Assembly: GCA_030762175.1 (NCBI GenBank)
Contig: CM060841.1
Location: forward strand, 15,413,501 to 15,477,500
Length of the DNA stretch: 64,000 nt
Reading direction: 5' to 3'
DNA from: Metallyticus violacea
Taxonomy: Eukaryota > Arthropoda > Insecta > Mantodea > Metallyticidae
In this document: positions 1 through 11,440 of the stretch, piece by piece
How positions within the stretch are numbered: position 1 is the stretch's first letter
Layout: every line of letters starts with the position of its first letter
Position numbers and translations under genes: made by a program
The notes under the pieces: generated by a model
The model's database searches: none
The model's input: only the letters and a program-made list of their open reading frames with translations
What the model was told of the DNA's origin: nothing

Positions 1-60
1 TAATAAATGGTATCACATATTTAGAATATCGAGAAGCAAAACAGAGTTAGTAAAGTATGG

Positions 61-190
61 ATTGGTGAACTGGAGGTCTGAGGTTCTAGTTCCACCAGGT
101 CATCTTTCCCGAATGGGCTTTTTCCAGGGTTTTCAAGTTCTTGTCGCTGATAAATGCTGCATAGGTATAGTATGGAGCCATTTCTTCCCA
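61..190 (+). repeat. SINE-like fragment with tRNA-like B box
   Basis: A B-box-like stretch (GGTTCTAGTTCC, about 82-93) is followed by a body resembling the SINE at 7.3 and 22.2 kb: a run like TTTTTCCAGGGTTTTC is placed as in that family. The A-box side is not convincing. I take it as an old, diverged tRNA-derived SINE; the right boundary is uncertain, and it may continue to about 300. Confidence 0.35.
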
Positions 191-382
191 AAATTACTTT
201 CCGAATTCATCATTTGATCACGTGTATCTATCATCGATGATTATCGCACGTGGTGCCATAGTATTTAAAACGGGCGTTTTAGAATCATTTTTAATTATTC
301 GATGACTCAGTAGACCAGCCCCACGAATGGTTTCTATCTAATATTTGCTAAATATTAAGTTGTTGACCCCTAGTGCTGGGCC

Positions 383-681
383 GGTCCTGGTGGTGTAGTG
401 GTAATCATAATTGCCTTCTAAACCCAAGATCGCGGTTCGATCCCGGCCAGGACCGATGAATTTTTTTCGGGCGTAAAAATTCTAAGTATGACTTTCTTCA
501 GCAGGAAAGCAAAGCCGTGGGTCCCGTGTCGTAGATTTACAGCACAATAAAGAACCTCAAGGCTGAAAGAAGAGGCCTCTGAGCAAAATTTATCGGCCTT
601 TTCAAGCCCTGAATTGAATGGGACGCTGATGACCTGAGATGTTAAAGAGCATCCGTAAATAAATCACATCAAAAATAAATT
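383..681 (+). repeat. tRNA-derived SINE, family A
   Basis: The tRNA-like head has an A box TGGTGTAGTGG near 390-400 and a B box GGTTCGATCCC at 434-444, 34 bp apart, as in internal RNA polymerase III promoters. The tRNA-unrelated body includes CCGTGGGTCCCGTGTCGTA and ends in an A-rich AAATAAATC tail. The same body recurs at 31.1, 40.4, 45.2, 51.2, 53.5, 57.3 and 60.7 kb, so this is a dispersed family. Copies differ by scattered substitutions, implying insertions of different ages. Confidence 0.85.
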
Positions 682-945
682 ACCATTGGTGTAGTCCAAG
701 GTTCGATTCCAGGAAATGCCAAAGGGGTTATTTCTTTCATAAGAAATTCTCTATGGTCTGGTTCCCCAAAGTTTAACCACCGCATGGTGTATCATAACCA
801 TATCATTATTATCCTGACTGGGACAATGTACCGTCTCCCTATGGGTGACCCATCACCAGAATTCCGCTACAATTCCGCCACGCCAGGGGGAATGTCCACA
901 AGTTGGTGAGCAAAGCGGGCTGGCATTGGCAAAAATTGTATTTAG
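682..945. other. Moderately GC-rich stretch after the SINE, unassigned
   Basis: Directly after the family A tail there is another B-box-like GGTTCGATTCC (about 699-709), but its A-box-like TGGTGTAG is only about 10 bp upstream, too close for a tRNA. It may be an internally deleted second SINE head. The rest of the segment is unrecognised. Confidence 0.2.
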
Positions 946-2261
946 TATCTAATTTGCAAAATGCTGAAATTTTCAGTTTATGTTTATTCTGTAAATTACT
1001 TAGTTTGAAATAGTTCTGTTTTCGTATGAAAATCATTCTCTCATAAGCACGGATGTTCATACACTAAATAAATATTGAAACTTGTTCTAGCTAAAGTTGT
1101 CATATCGCAGCATTATGGCGACATTCAGTGCAGTTAGTAAGTGTTAGTTTGGTCAACAACGTATTCGTTCAAGATTTTTTAATACTTTTAGCCTTGAGAC
1201 TGAGAATAACTATCACCATAATGCATAAAACTGTTATTAACTGCATACATTGAATTCATTAATAGTGTCTTTTATTTCATTACAGCTTTAACTTTAGAAT
1301 TGTTGTTTGCAATGATTAGTCGCTGGAGAAGAACAAAAATACAGTGGTTGTGTACAATGTATTATTAAACATTTCTCATGTTGCTCGACACAATTCTTTC
1401 AAACACCGCTGTTCCGCACACGTAAATTAATGATAACACATTATCATCTACGGCTTACTGTTAATTTATTGGACATTAGAGTTTTAGTTATTAGTATGTG
1501 TCATTACATCTATGTATATAGAAGATTTTTCTTCACAGTTTAACAGTATATCCACTTTTTACTCTCATTGCTTTAATTAAAATTAAAATTAAAATGTAGT
1601 TAGGTGGCTATTGCACTTAGCTGCACGCCCATTTCCAAAACCTAGTAATAAAAGCACTTATACAAAAGCACACTTAGCTTCTGTGGACGGAGAAAGATAC
1701 ATCAAGTTGACACTGAAATTGAAGCTTTAGAAAATATTTACGAATATATTTCGTATTACAGAAACTGATATAAGAAAATTCGCATTTTAAATTGCAGAGA
1801 AATAAAAACAAGTTATCAATTGGTTCTACAACTTCAGGAAAAGGTACAATGAACTACATCACAGACATTCAGAAGCCATATCAATATCATGGACAAAACA
1901 GGTCAATAAGAAAAGGAAAAAAAAAAAAAATTCCGACACACGAAGCAAATTTTCCCGACTACAGAGGAAACCTCTCAAAATGTCATTCTGAAAAGAGAGG
2001 AAAGTTGGAGTGATAGCAGCATGAGTACATGTAAAAATCTTTGTTTATTACAGATATAATTAAATTGTGATATAATTATTGATATATAAGATACACCTAT
2101 AAAATGTGTAAATATATATTAAAACTAGCCACTGTAAATAGATAATTTGTTTTTTTTTTAATGCCATGGCTTAAACAAACAACTGCATCATATTAAAATG
2201 TTTGTTTATGCATTTTGGCGGTGAGTAAAACTTTCTTGTGTAAACATATTTCTATTCAGAT
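946..2261. other. AT-rich intergenic DNA, nothing recognised
   Basis: No protein similarity, tRNA-like box or long repeat was seen. A small (AAAATT)3 run lies near 1577-1594 and an A-run near 1915-1930. Confidence 0.5.
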
Positions 2262-2840
2262 GCTCCAGGTGCGGGCTATGCGGACCCTGAGTGCCCGTGG
2301 TACCTCTGACGTACTAGAGGAAGCCGGGCCGGACTTCATTCGAGCCCCTCCCGGAAGGGAGTTGTCCAGATTAGGTTGGACTCGGCTTGGCAGTGGACCC
2401 GTCACTCACGGGGAAGTGAGTGCCTACGACGGCAGCGTATCCCAGGGGAGTGCCTAAGGCGTGTATCCTGGGGGCCGGTGCGCCGGAATCGCCGTGTTGG
2501 TAGGGAGGGTGGTGGCTACCTTAATGCTGGGGTAACTCACCTCTTAAATACGAGGAGGTCTAAGCTAGTATGACCTATCCACCAGTGAGAATCTGGAAGC
2601 AAAGGGAACTTAGCGCGCCTGGGCGACGCAATCGTCTGCAGCCGAATGGCGGGTCGGTTTAGAGTTACAAGGTACCGTCCTAATGCAAAATACCACGGGT
2701 GGCACAGACCTCTGTGTTGCACCCCTGGACCCAGGACTTAGTTAAACCTGACGCAACCTGTCCGTCTCTTATTACGAAAGTAGAGCCTTGTCTATTAATG
2801 CCACGAATCGGCAGATCAAAAAAAAAAAAAAAAAAAAAAA
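2262..2840 (+). mobile_element. GC-rich poly(A)-tailed retroposon of unknown family
   Basis: About 560 bp of markedly GC-rich sequence stands out from the AT-rich flanks and ends in an uninterrupted A-run of about 23 at 2818-2840. A base-composition island plus a 3' poly(A) tail is the signature of a reverse-transcribed insertion, either the 5'-truncated 3' end of a LINE or a processed RNA. It contains overlapping short open frames but no protein I recognise. No clear target-site duplication was found. It could be the 3' UTR of a non-LTR element or a long SINE. Confidence 0.5.
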
Positions 2841-3239
2841 GGCCCAATAATAACACTGATAAACTATCCCACAGATAAGCCGCCATTCAATAATCCTTCA
2901 AGTGAAGTTTGTCTAAATTCTAGGTCTCCTATTAACTGAAGTCAATCTGAGAGTATACATCGCTAGGTAAATAAACATTTGATAACAACCAAAGTCTCTC
3001 TGATTATTAAAGATGAAAATATAGTTACTTTACATGCTTATCTATCAACATTACATATTAAAATTCCACCATAAACCACATCTGACATGGCAGCAACATC
3101 CTCGAAGGCGGCTGATAAATAAAAAAAGCAAGTAAAATGTCGCCAAAGTTCTCTCGTCCCACTTGTGAGTTACAGTAAAGAGATTGAGCATAGCATAGAG
3201 ATCAGAGGGTTGAAGAAAGAATATTCGATCGCGGAGGCG
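2841..3239. other. AT-rich spacer, nothing recognised
   Basis: No similarity to other parts of the window and no coding signal. Confidence 0.4.
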
Positions 3240-3960
3240 TAAGTTTAATAGGTGTGTGGGGTTGTACGGCGGATGCTATGTAGTCTTTCACTGTTGCGCA
3301 CTGCTGCTCCGTTTGATGGGGGTTCTGTTGTGGATGTTAGGACCTCAGGGTTTGCTATACCGGATGCTTTGTGACTTGGAGTCAACGGGACGAGAAGGTT
3401 TCGAACACTAGCCACAGAGAAAAGCACAACAGCCTCTTTAACTCATAGTTTATTAACAACAATATACATATAACAACTGAAAAGACTGTCCGCGGAGACC
3501 TGAGTTCTACCTATCTGTGTATATTAAATAACACTTGAGCCTTCTTTACATCTTACTGACTGATTGACTGACTGACAGACTGACTCTTACTCACTGACTT
3601 CCTTACTGACTCCTTCATCTGATCTCTGGTTCTGGCTTTACTGCCAATAAGTCACGCCTTTCGCGAAAAATATTTCTCTTATTACTGTGAATTAAACTCT
3701 GCTTTTAGCTTCCCTATTGGCGGTGATTTCTGTGCATATAGGATCTGATTCGCACACTTGTGGACGTTGCTTATTGGTTACCATTTCTCTCCCCGCCTAC
3801 ACTTTTAACCTTATTGCCTTTTCCAAGCACCATTCCTATCATAAATGTTGGCTGTCTCCTTTCATGCTATTCTATCATGTTAGCGCTTTACTCTTTCGTC
3901 ACTTTAGATTAGTAGGCTATTACTTTTAGATAAAACACGTATCAGCCACCTGTTCGCCAT
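3240..3960 (-). repeat. T/C-skewed dispersed repeat, copy 1
   Basis: This stretch shares ordered blocks with 35.48-36.4 kb: a CTCAGGGT block followed by ACGGGACGAGAA, then a low-complexity CTGA-type run (about 3553-3620), then ACGCCTTTCGC, then CTTATTGGTTAC, then a pyrimidine-rich tail. Collinear order of diverged blocks suggests two old copies of one element. On the minus strand 3245-3427 has a 60-codon open frame that could be the end of an element ORF, but no known domain is visible. Family unknown; a decayed LTR element is one possibility. Confidence 0.35.
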
Positions 3961-6012
3961 CTCTACTTCCTGGGGATTTTTTGACGAACTGCCATTATTG
4001 TGCCCTGTACTATTTTGTATCTTCCATCTCCGATGCATCCCCAGAAATCTATACTTCCTATGTATTTTATCTTATGCTGCGTTAGATAAATAAAACTTGA
4101 AAGTGGAAATAACCCTTTTAAAAATACGTCGTCAATGTCCGCTCTAAAGCATTCACAGATGTGAAGGAACAATTCTCAACCTATCTGTATCTTTTCTCTA
4201 CCTACAGTAACTCAGCGTTCTTCCCCAGGATAGTCCGTCATTCTTATACAATGCAACCCTTGTACAAAACCAATAACTCCTTCTCCTGTCATACGGCCTA
4301 CAGACAAGTTAACACAAATCGGCAAAAGAATATCTCCACCAGAAATTCTGATCTTTACAAAGCATATCAGTTAGAATATTCATCCACGAAATATTAATTT
4401 TAATACTAATATTAACATATATGAAATTTATTATTCGGGGAGCTATAATTTTCGGCTACAGAGTGAAGGATCAACATATGTGCGAAAAGCACAGACTTGA
4501 ACAGAAATAACATGTGAATATTAATAATTGTTATATTAACAACCAAATATTTACCCATTTGCCTAGGAAAGGGATATTAGAAATAAAACACCATTCAGAC
4601 AAGACAAGTATAAACAAAGACATAAGTTTTCAAATAAGTCTTGAAATACGTTACGGTTAACAAACAACGTGTGCATCAACTTCTACCCAATCCTTGTTGT
4701 CCACCACAGCCTCTCCTAGCACCTTTCGGTCCATTAATGATACTGTTGTGAGCAGCGCCAGCGAAAATTTGGATTCAAATTTTATTTAAACCAAATACCA
4801 CGGCAAAATAACCCGGTAGTTATCGATTTATTAAATCTTAAGATTAAGATTTCAGACTGGTCGTGAAAACTTATGAATGGTTGTAAAATATGAACATTCA
4901 TACATTTCATACATAGTGCTTTATAGAGCTTTATTCACAGCCTATATTAAAAATATCTAATATGCATTGTCTATTTCATGTGTGTGTATGTGTGTGATTA
5001 CGGTTTTAAAAAATAGAATCTAGTTTAAGATAAGCAATATTCTGAGAATTCTTGTACGTGTGTTATTCTGTATCTTTAGAATTGAAGAATTGGACGTTCT
5101 TAATAATGTTGTTGGTTTCTTTTGTCATCATTAATTTTAGTCAATGAATTATTTTACAAGAGCATGAACGGTCTTGCGACTCATGCGACTGTGATGTGCA
5201 GTATACGTGTAACTAGTTTAACTTTCCTCTCTTATGTATATGCATTTATCGACTTTTGAAAAAAAAAATCTGAATAACTCACCCTATAATCCTTTCATTG
5301 TGCAAATTTAATTTCAAAATATCTTACTACAGCATTTTATTTTAAACAGCAAAATCTAATACTGGTGAAAATATTAAATTCGTCTAAAGTCTCTCTTTAG
5401 GTGTAAATAAAAAAAACATGCATTTCCTGAAAAATTCACCATTCTGCATTTATCAAGTTTTGAAAGAAACGTCCTCAAGTTGGCCAATTATTTTCAAGTC
5501 AGGAAAACCTTCAGATTATACAGAATATAAAATATACATCCCTAAAAAAATACTAGACAGTTAAATGGGCCCAAAATAAAAAGCAGACCAAGTCTTGTTG
5601 AACAGGTGCGGCTCTGCCCTGTAGGCGATTAAATGTTAGGTACTTTATATTTCAAAAGCGTAAAAAAAAAAAAAGAAAAAAAAAGATTAAAACTTTTAGT
5701 TTAAAAATAACAACTTAATTGTAATATACAGCAAAGCATTACTTACAAAAAAAAATGTTCATCGTTTTGTGTCTTTTCATGTTCCTTTATAGCAGTTATT
5801 CTTTTATTGGAAAAGAAACCTAATATGCATTTGTTATTTCAAACATTTACATACATTATTATATATCTGTGAAGAAATAATACAACTAAACATGAAAAAA
5901 GTGCCACCTTCCCTTAGTTATTTGCAATTACATTATTTTGTATTTTGTGTTGTTAGCATTATTTTTAATTTTTATGATTCAAACTCCTTTGAAATCGCAT
6001 TCCCCCCTGAAT
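3961..6012. other. AT-rich DNA, no gene recognised
   Basis: Only short chance open frames, a small TG-rich run near 4981-4998 and A-rich stretches (about 5660-5690). Nothing supports a gene or element. Confidence 0.5.
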
Positions 6013-6013
6013 T

Positions 6014-6960
6014 GAGGGCTGTTCAATAAAGAATTGTCATAGTTTTTTACACATTTCTCGCGCTAAAAGTTAACTTTACAACAGTTTGTTAACTTATGTG
6101 TAATGTACACATGACACTAATTTCATTGTTGTCATTTCCAATTCCCGCCTGTGAGAAGCGTGCAAGTTGATACGCGTTCATTCCGCCTACAGCAAAATGG
6201 AGGTGACACGAGCCCAACAATATGTTGCTCTGAAGTTTAGATTTCTACTCAACAAATTCATTTAGGGCCTCAACAATCTTACAGGAAAGTTTATTCTTTC
6301 CTAAAGATGGTTTTAAATGTTTAAAAGTGGGAGACAATTTCAAAGGTAGGTGGACACAGCGATCCAGTTTGTGCTCTTACGGAAGTTTGAACAGCGGAAA
6401 GCAATTTGGAAGCGGTATTGGAAAACCGAGAATGTTGTTGAAGTTCAAAGACGGGGACGAAGAGGTTTCCACCGCGTTCTCCGGATTTAACTCCGTTGGA
6501 CTTCTACCTATGGGGAACTCTTAAGGATGTTGTTTACCGTAGAAAACCAGCTACACTGACAGCACTTCGGGAAGAAATTGAAACGGCGTGTGCTGCAATC
6601 GCTGAGGACACTTTCGCAAACGTTGCTCAATCAACAGTTCAACGTACTCAGAAGTGTATCCACGCCGATGATGGGCATTTTGAGCAACTGTTGTAACTGT
6701 AAAAGTGTAAGACAATTAGTGCTCATCATTTTCTGTTTGTGTGAATTCAGTTTTGTTATGTTAACACAGTTTTTTCTTTGCTTGAAGTGTGCATATATTT
6801 TTTGGCAACCTCTGTAGTTTCCAACATGTCTCTGAAGACTGGCAGAAACTGTGAGACAGGTGCATTGCGCCAGTGGACACTACTTTGAGAAATACCATGA
6901 AAATTATGAAGTCGGGTAAAGGTACGTTATCAAAAAAATATTATTTATTGAACAGCCCTC
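6014..6960 (+). mobile_element. Mariner/Tc1-type element with inverted ends, carrying a second transposon
   Basis: The left end GAGGGCTGTTCAATAAA (from 6014) is repeated inverted at the right end (TTTATTGAACAGCCCTC, ending about 6961), so these are terminal inverted repeats. Inside the left half, an ATG near 6197 starts a short coding stretch broken by stops; at about 6310-6345 a reading resembles the FKSGR motif of mariner DNA-binding regions. Inside the right half, just before the right end, a reading with SGHYFEK resembles a mariner carboxyl terminus. The middle (about 6350-6814) belongs to a different transposon family. Non-functional. Confidence 0.6.
6350..6814 (+). mobile_element. Internally deleted Tc1/mariner-superfamily element (DUF4817-type) nested in the outer element
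   Basis: The left part reads EQRKAIWKRYWK with VVEVQRR, which matches the amino-terminal helix-turn-helix region of the arthropod DUF4817-type transposase family. It jumps directly to the carboxyl-terminal DDE part, with FPPRSPDLTPLDFYLWG (frame entered near 6467) and TLKDVVYRRKPATLTALREE (in the open frame 6496-6696). The central catalytic region is missing, so it cannot encode transposase. The right end ATTTTTTGGCAACCTCTG, followed by TA at 6815-6816, matches the terminal repeat of the related element at 32743-33568. The matching left terminus is missing. Confidence 0.65.
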
Positions 6961-6961
6961 A

Positions 6962-7329
6962 TATTATTTCAAATACGCGTTTATGAATGCTAAAGAAGCA
7001 ATAGCTTAATAGTTACATAGTGATCCCTATGTTCGGAGAGGTCAGGTATCGTCGTGTAATCTGTGCTCACACTACCGTGCTTTTATCCTTGTATTTCTTT
7101 TCTCAAGAATGTAAAAGGATAACGAAGTTCGACTTAAGCACAAGGCAACAAGCATTTCACTGGTAATCTTGTGATTATTGCTCGAAATTTCCCCACATCC
7201 ATGTCAAAAGAAGCTTTTCAATAGCTCCAGAATGCAAACTAATGATATGCACATAATATTAATTCGTACTTAGTTTTATTTTTGGCTTCTAAGATGCATG
7301 CAAATAAATGAAATGCTTTTTTTTTATAG
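6962..7329. other. Spacer, nothing recognised
   Basis: No coding or repeat signal beyond AT-rich sequence. Confidence 0.4.
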
Positions 7330-7532
7330 TGTGGACACATGATATATAAGATTGGGAAAGGATGTATTTTTAAGGAAGGGAACGTTCCGGGCCTAAGTTT
7401 AGAGTACCTCTCTGGCATTTGCCATTTATGAGGACTGAGGAAAACCTGGATAAAATCCCAATCAGGGAGGACGGTCCTGGTGGGAATCGAACCCCAGACC
7501 TCCGTTCCTTAACAACCTCGGCGGTGAAATGT
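7330..7532 (-). repeat. tRNA-derived SINE, family B
   Basis: Read on the minus strand, the head contains GAGGTCTGGGGTTCGATTCCC, whose B box is GGTTCGATTCCC, preceded by a degraded A box (7510-7532). The body gives CAGGTTTTCCTCAGTCCTCATAAATGGC and ends in GGCCCGGAACGTTCCCTTCC. The same body occurs at 22.2, 23.6, 27.7, 49.7, 52.9 and 55.2 kb. The distal 3' end seen in the 22.2-kb copy is missing here. Confidence 0.8.
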
Positions 7533-8392
7533 ATTAAACCGATGAACACCCCTGGTGAACTAATGCACTTTAAAGGTATTAATTAAAGACTGGGGGTGAG
7601 AAATGTTTTGGTTTATTCCATATTACTCAGTTTTTAGCAGACCAATTCCATTTATTCCGCCACAGACGTACGATTTCCAGCTGGTCAAGACATAGAAAAC
7701 GCCGATTGTAGCTGTAAGTAGCTGTAAGCTGTAAGTAAGCGAAAACTGAAGTGCTATGTGCTCGCAAATGATAAGGAATGATACCAAAAAGTGCATGCAA
7801 TTTTGGCAACATCAGCTGACTAAATGGAAGCCCATTTCGCGGATCATGACGCGCAGGTGTTATCTGAGTGGAATTATCGCCGCTAATCGGCCCCATGCCG
7901 CTATCGACCCTGGAGCTGAGAGGTCGATTGCGTTCCTGCACATATTCCGCTCACTTCACCAGCTAACAGTTGATGCTCCGTGCTCTTAGCTTCCAAAGGG
8001 ATCAAGCTATTTTCTGCTTAACGTTGAAATTTAACATTTCTTTTGTCATAAATAGAAGAAACATTTTTCGAAACTTAGTCTAGCAATATCCGCCTCTATT
8101 AAAAAAAATAATAAAATAGCATTTAAACCATAATATTAGGAAAGAACCTAAACGTTATAAGTGCATATAATTATTTTATTCTTAATAATATAACGATTGC
8201 TATAATGTATATTTAAATTTTTGATAAAATTAAGAAAGATAAATTAGCTTTAAATAAAGCCATAAATTTTTTTAATAAACTCAAAAAAGCCCTTTACTCT
8301 AAAGCCCTTTATATTATGTTTCCCATGATTATTATAAAACATAAATTCACTTATGGCATAAAATAATGTAATTTTTACAACTTTTATAATGC
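7533..8392. other. Mixed spacer with a GC-richer patch
   Basis: Around 7620-7990 base composition rises, and a 104-codon open frame runs on the minus strand (7627-7941) with an overlapping frame on the plus strand. No domain is recognisable in either. A short TAGCTGTAAG repeat lies near 7713-7740. The rest (8000-8392) is AT-rich. Confidence 0.3.
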
Positions 8393-8393
8393 T

Positions 8394-8472
8394 GTTTAAC
8401 GACATTTTTATTACTGAGGCACCAAAGGCAGTGGACACTGATGATATATGAAATGAAGGAGTATTCATTTTT
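8394..8472 (-). repeat. SINE family B, 3'-end fragment
   Basis: The segment with TTTAACGACATTTTTATTACTG and GGCAGTGGACACTGATGATA matches the 3' distal part of the 22.2-kb family B copy. The tRNA-like head is absent. It lies about 80 bp from a mariner 3' end; compare the direct SINE-mariner junction at 53.0 kb. Confidence 0.6.
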
Positions 8473-8554
8473 AAACGACTCTTAAGATATGTAGCTAATG
8501 AAAATGTTTTCTAACACAAAGCTGATTTATCGTAAATGTCCAGACTTTGCATGG

Positions 8555-9729
8555 TACGAGGGTAGGTCCATAAGTTTCCTGCCTAACCGTTTTCTAGGTA
8601 TGGTAAAGACAAAAACTTTATTTCACTTTTCAATATAGTTCCCTTTATTGCAATACATTTATCACATCTTTGAATTAACATTTCAATCCCCCCCCCCAAA
8701 TAGTCAAAAGTCTCGTCTATAAAATGGGCATAAACAGCATCCATCACTTCTTCGTCACACTTAAATATCCTTCCTCGAAGTGCCTTCTTCAGTTTTGAAA
8801 GGAGGAAATAGTCACTGGGAGCTAGATCTGAGCTGTAGGGCGGATGGTCGATCTCCTTGAAGTCACATTTCTTCACAACTTCCTTTGCAAAAGAGCTGTG
8901 TACACAGGCACGTTGTCGTGAAGATGGCGTACCAGCCCGGACTCAGCTTTCCTCGCCTTTTCTCTTTGATGGAAACATGTCTGTGCAATAGGCCAGCATA
9001 GTACTATCCATATACTGTGGTGTTTCTCTCCTTGAAGTTAATGAAGAGTATTCCTTCGCAATTCCAGAAGATTGTGGCCATGATCTTCTTGGTTGACTTG
9101 AGTGACCTTGGCCTTTAGAGATGGTGCTTTGCCAGGTTTACGCCACTCCTTTGATTCTCTTTTGGATAAGGGATCATAGTAGAGAACCTTAATTTCATTT
9201 CCTATAACAATGAATAGTTTGCAGAACTGCTCTCTCGTTGCCACGATAGAGCTGCAAAAATGCCTGACAACAGATGACTCGTTGCTGCTTTCGTACTGAG
9301 GAAAGGAGTCTAGGCACCCATCTTGCACTAACCTTATTCATGTTTAAATGTTCATGAATAATTCGAAGGACTGTTATTTTAGAAAGGTCCTGCCTTGCTG
9401 GCATTTCTGTAATTTTGAGCCGCCGGTCTTCCATGATTTCTCCTTCCACAAAAGCGATGTTTTCAGGAGTGAGCACCTCCAATTGAACATCTGCACGCTC
9501 TTTGTCTTCAATGCTTTCTCGACCCATTCGAAAAAGTTTGGTCGATTCTTTTAAGGTAGAATATGAGGGGTATGCTTCCCTATATACGCCGCCTAATCGC
9601 TGTTTAATTTCATTTGGAGTAAGTCCTTTTTTGAAGAAGTTAATAACAGCTGGATACTCCATTTTGAACATGTCACAGTCTTCTACACATAGCCTTCTTA
9701 ATGCAACTATATCTGAACAATTTACTTAA
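8555..9729 (-). mobile_element. Mariner element, copy 1, 5' truncated
   Basis: The 3' terminal repeat is at the left edge (TACGAGGGTAGGTCCATAAG, 8555 on), matching the ends of the 58.2-kb copy. At the 5' side (right), homology to the 58.2-kb copy stops near 9729, just beyond a shared TTAAGTAAA block, so the 5' terminal repeat is lost and a ~30-bp segment next to it is deleted. The transposase inside is broken. Confidence 0.8.
8585..9662 (-). pseudogene. Mariner transposase pseudogene
   Basis: Mariner transposases cut and paste their element at TA sites using a DD34D catalytic triad. The chosen start (9660-9662) reads MEYPAVINFFKKGLTPNEIK, matching the start of the 58.4-kb copy. An amino-terminal helix-turn-helix region follows, with FRMGRESIEDKERA, and then a linker with KVSARWVPRLLSS. 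The frame shifts at about 9195-9240. The first catalytic motif reads GNE instead of GDE (Asp to Asn). The second (HDNVP) is present but followed by another frameshift. The third is intact (YSSDLAPSDYF). At least two frameshifts make it inactive. A C10 run at about 8688-8697 corresponds to a Gly-rich YLGGG segment. Confidence 0.85.
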
Positions 9730-9854
9730 CATATAGGGTGTGACACCAGATAAGATTTAGTGAAGGAGATGAGCCTTGTAGGCGAGGCCGGACATTTATG
9801 GAGCTACTCTTATATTAGCACAATACTATTTGGATATGTGGTTCGCATTTTTAA

Positions 9855-10116
9855 TATAATTCTGGTGTCATAGGCTCTATAAAACGCATAATAAGAATAA
9901 ACCATAATATATACACCTCGATTAATAAAAAACAAATTGGGGAAAATATATTTTGAATTGCTTATTATTCAATTAATAGTCATTTAATAGCCATATAATT
10001 CTAGTGTCATAGGCTCTATATAACGCATAACAAGAATAAACCATAATATAAATATACCACTCGAATAATAAAAAACAAATGGGGGAAAATGTATCTTGAA
10101 TCGCTTACTATTCAAA
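9855..10116. repeat. Two-copy tandem repeat, period 139 bp
   Basis: TATAATTCTGGTGTCATAGG at 9855 recurs as TATAATTCTAGTGTCATAGG at 9994, and the similarity continues through AATAAAAAACAAAT and TTGAAT(T/C)GCTTA(T/C)TATTCAA. The second copy fades at about 10116. The copies differ by a modest number of substitutions. No coding potential. Confidence 0.8.
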
Positions 10117-10566
10117 CCTGTAATGTTGTTCAAAGGTTATATATCACAGTAGTAAAGAACATAACAACTAAATACATTATTATTACGTTTTCATGGTAGC
10201 AGGAGTTTCCACAGCTATGCATATTCAAATGTCACCTAATCAGATAGAAGACCATTGTTAGTTCATTTAGACGGATATCGTTTAATATTTATGCGCCGAT
10301 TTTAATTTATATTCGTTTAATTTAAAACAATTATATTTGCAACCGGTAGTTCACAGTACGCAATGACAAAGGCAATGTTTTCAATAATGCATTCAGACAA
10401 AACATTAAAATGGAATATTTTAGGTTCCATAAACCTATGATTAATGCTACACTCTTAATTATCGTTCCAAAAGTTGCTTGTGCACTTTGCAACGGAGATG
10501 CACTTCCGACAGCTAATTTCCAAGAGCTGAACTTCCAGATTCTGAATCTTCAAATACTGGAAGTTC
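10117..10566. other. AT-rich spacer, nothing recognised
   Basis: A short open frame from 10410 runs into the TTA microsatellite and is judged chance. Confidence 0.4.
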
Positions 10567-10569
10567 AAA

Positions 10570-10575
10570 GTTTTA

Positions 10576-10626
<51 letters not shown>
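10570..10626. repeat. (TTA)n microsatellite
   Basis: About 18 uninterrupted ATT/TTA triplets. It has the length class of a polymorphic microsatellite. Confidence 0.95.
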
Positions 10627-10627
<1 letters not shown>

Positions 10628-10699
10628 AATGTAATCGCTATTTTATAGCATGATGTATATGTATTCCACACGTAAACCTTAGAAGGTTATTATTTAGGC

Positions 10700-11440
10700 T
10701 TACCATATGTGCGGTATTAAGCCGGACAGTCCTGGTTTTTTAGTGCTGTCCTGGGTTGTAAAATGTCCGGGGTTTGAGAATTTTATGACTGGTGAAGGAT
10801 TTTTTTTTTTTTTTTTTTTTTTTTAATCTATATGTTCGACATCACGTTTTTAAACATTCTGTTACGGCAGTGCATCTCTCAGCCGACCTTGGAGCAAGCG
10901 CTGACGTGAGGCGTGGCTATTGGTCTCGCCACAACTTTTTGCTTAGTCATTTAGCAACACACCAGGGGCAAGGTGTTTGTTTATGTTGTTTTCGTGTGTG
11001 AAGTAACTCATCTACACGTTTTTTTTATCATTTTATCTATGTGTTTAATGTTAACCAGCAACAGGAATACAACATTTTGAAAGTATGTAATGACGGTAAC
11101 AATGAACGTGTTTATTGCACACTATGTATTGGGGAATTTTCTGTTGCACACAAAGGAATTGAAAAGACCACGGGAAAACAGCTAAACACAGGAGTACTTC
11201 AGCAAACATAGAACATAGTGCACACCTTGTTGCAATTATATAAGATTCCGTAAATATTGATGACCTATTTGATGAACGTACATTGTTGAACCAGTAATTC
11301 AAAACCAAAGGGTAGGTTGTGGTTTAAGTTCTGAAAAAGTACCAGATACTCATGCCTAGTGAAAAATACAAGTGAATAAATAAAGTTTAATGCTTAGAAT
11401 TTTAAGTAATTTCAAAAATATGTCCTGGGTTGGACCCAAG
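10700..11440 (+). mobile_element. Decayed hAT-like element with BED-type zinc finger
   Basis: An open stretch near 11068-11208 reads VYCTLCIGEFSVAHKG, which resembles the amino-terminal BED finger of hAT transposases: a C-x2-C pair (codons 11116-11118 and 11125-11127) followed by a FSVAHKG block. The frame ends at a TAG soon after (11211), and the downstream His ligands are lost or displaced. The left edge, with AAGCCGGACAGTCCTGG and GTCCTGGGTTG (10721-10757), is echoed by GTCCTGGGTTGGACCC near 11423, suggesting related subterminal sequence. A poly-T run interrupts it at 10801-10824. No catalytic domain remains. Confidence 0.45.

Noticed and set aside
383..455. Genuine tRNA gene
   Set aside because: A and B boxes are present, but the sequence continues into a repeated SINE body and the cloverleaf acceptor pairing is not evident.
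7627..7941. 104-codon minus-strand frame as a gene
   Set aside because: No recognisable domain, and the opposite strand is also open; base composition alone explains it.
10792..11001. Open frame starting with poly-Phe
   Set aside because: Its start is a poly-T tract and the rest lies in a hAT remnant; no domain in that frame.
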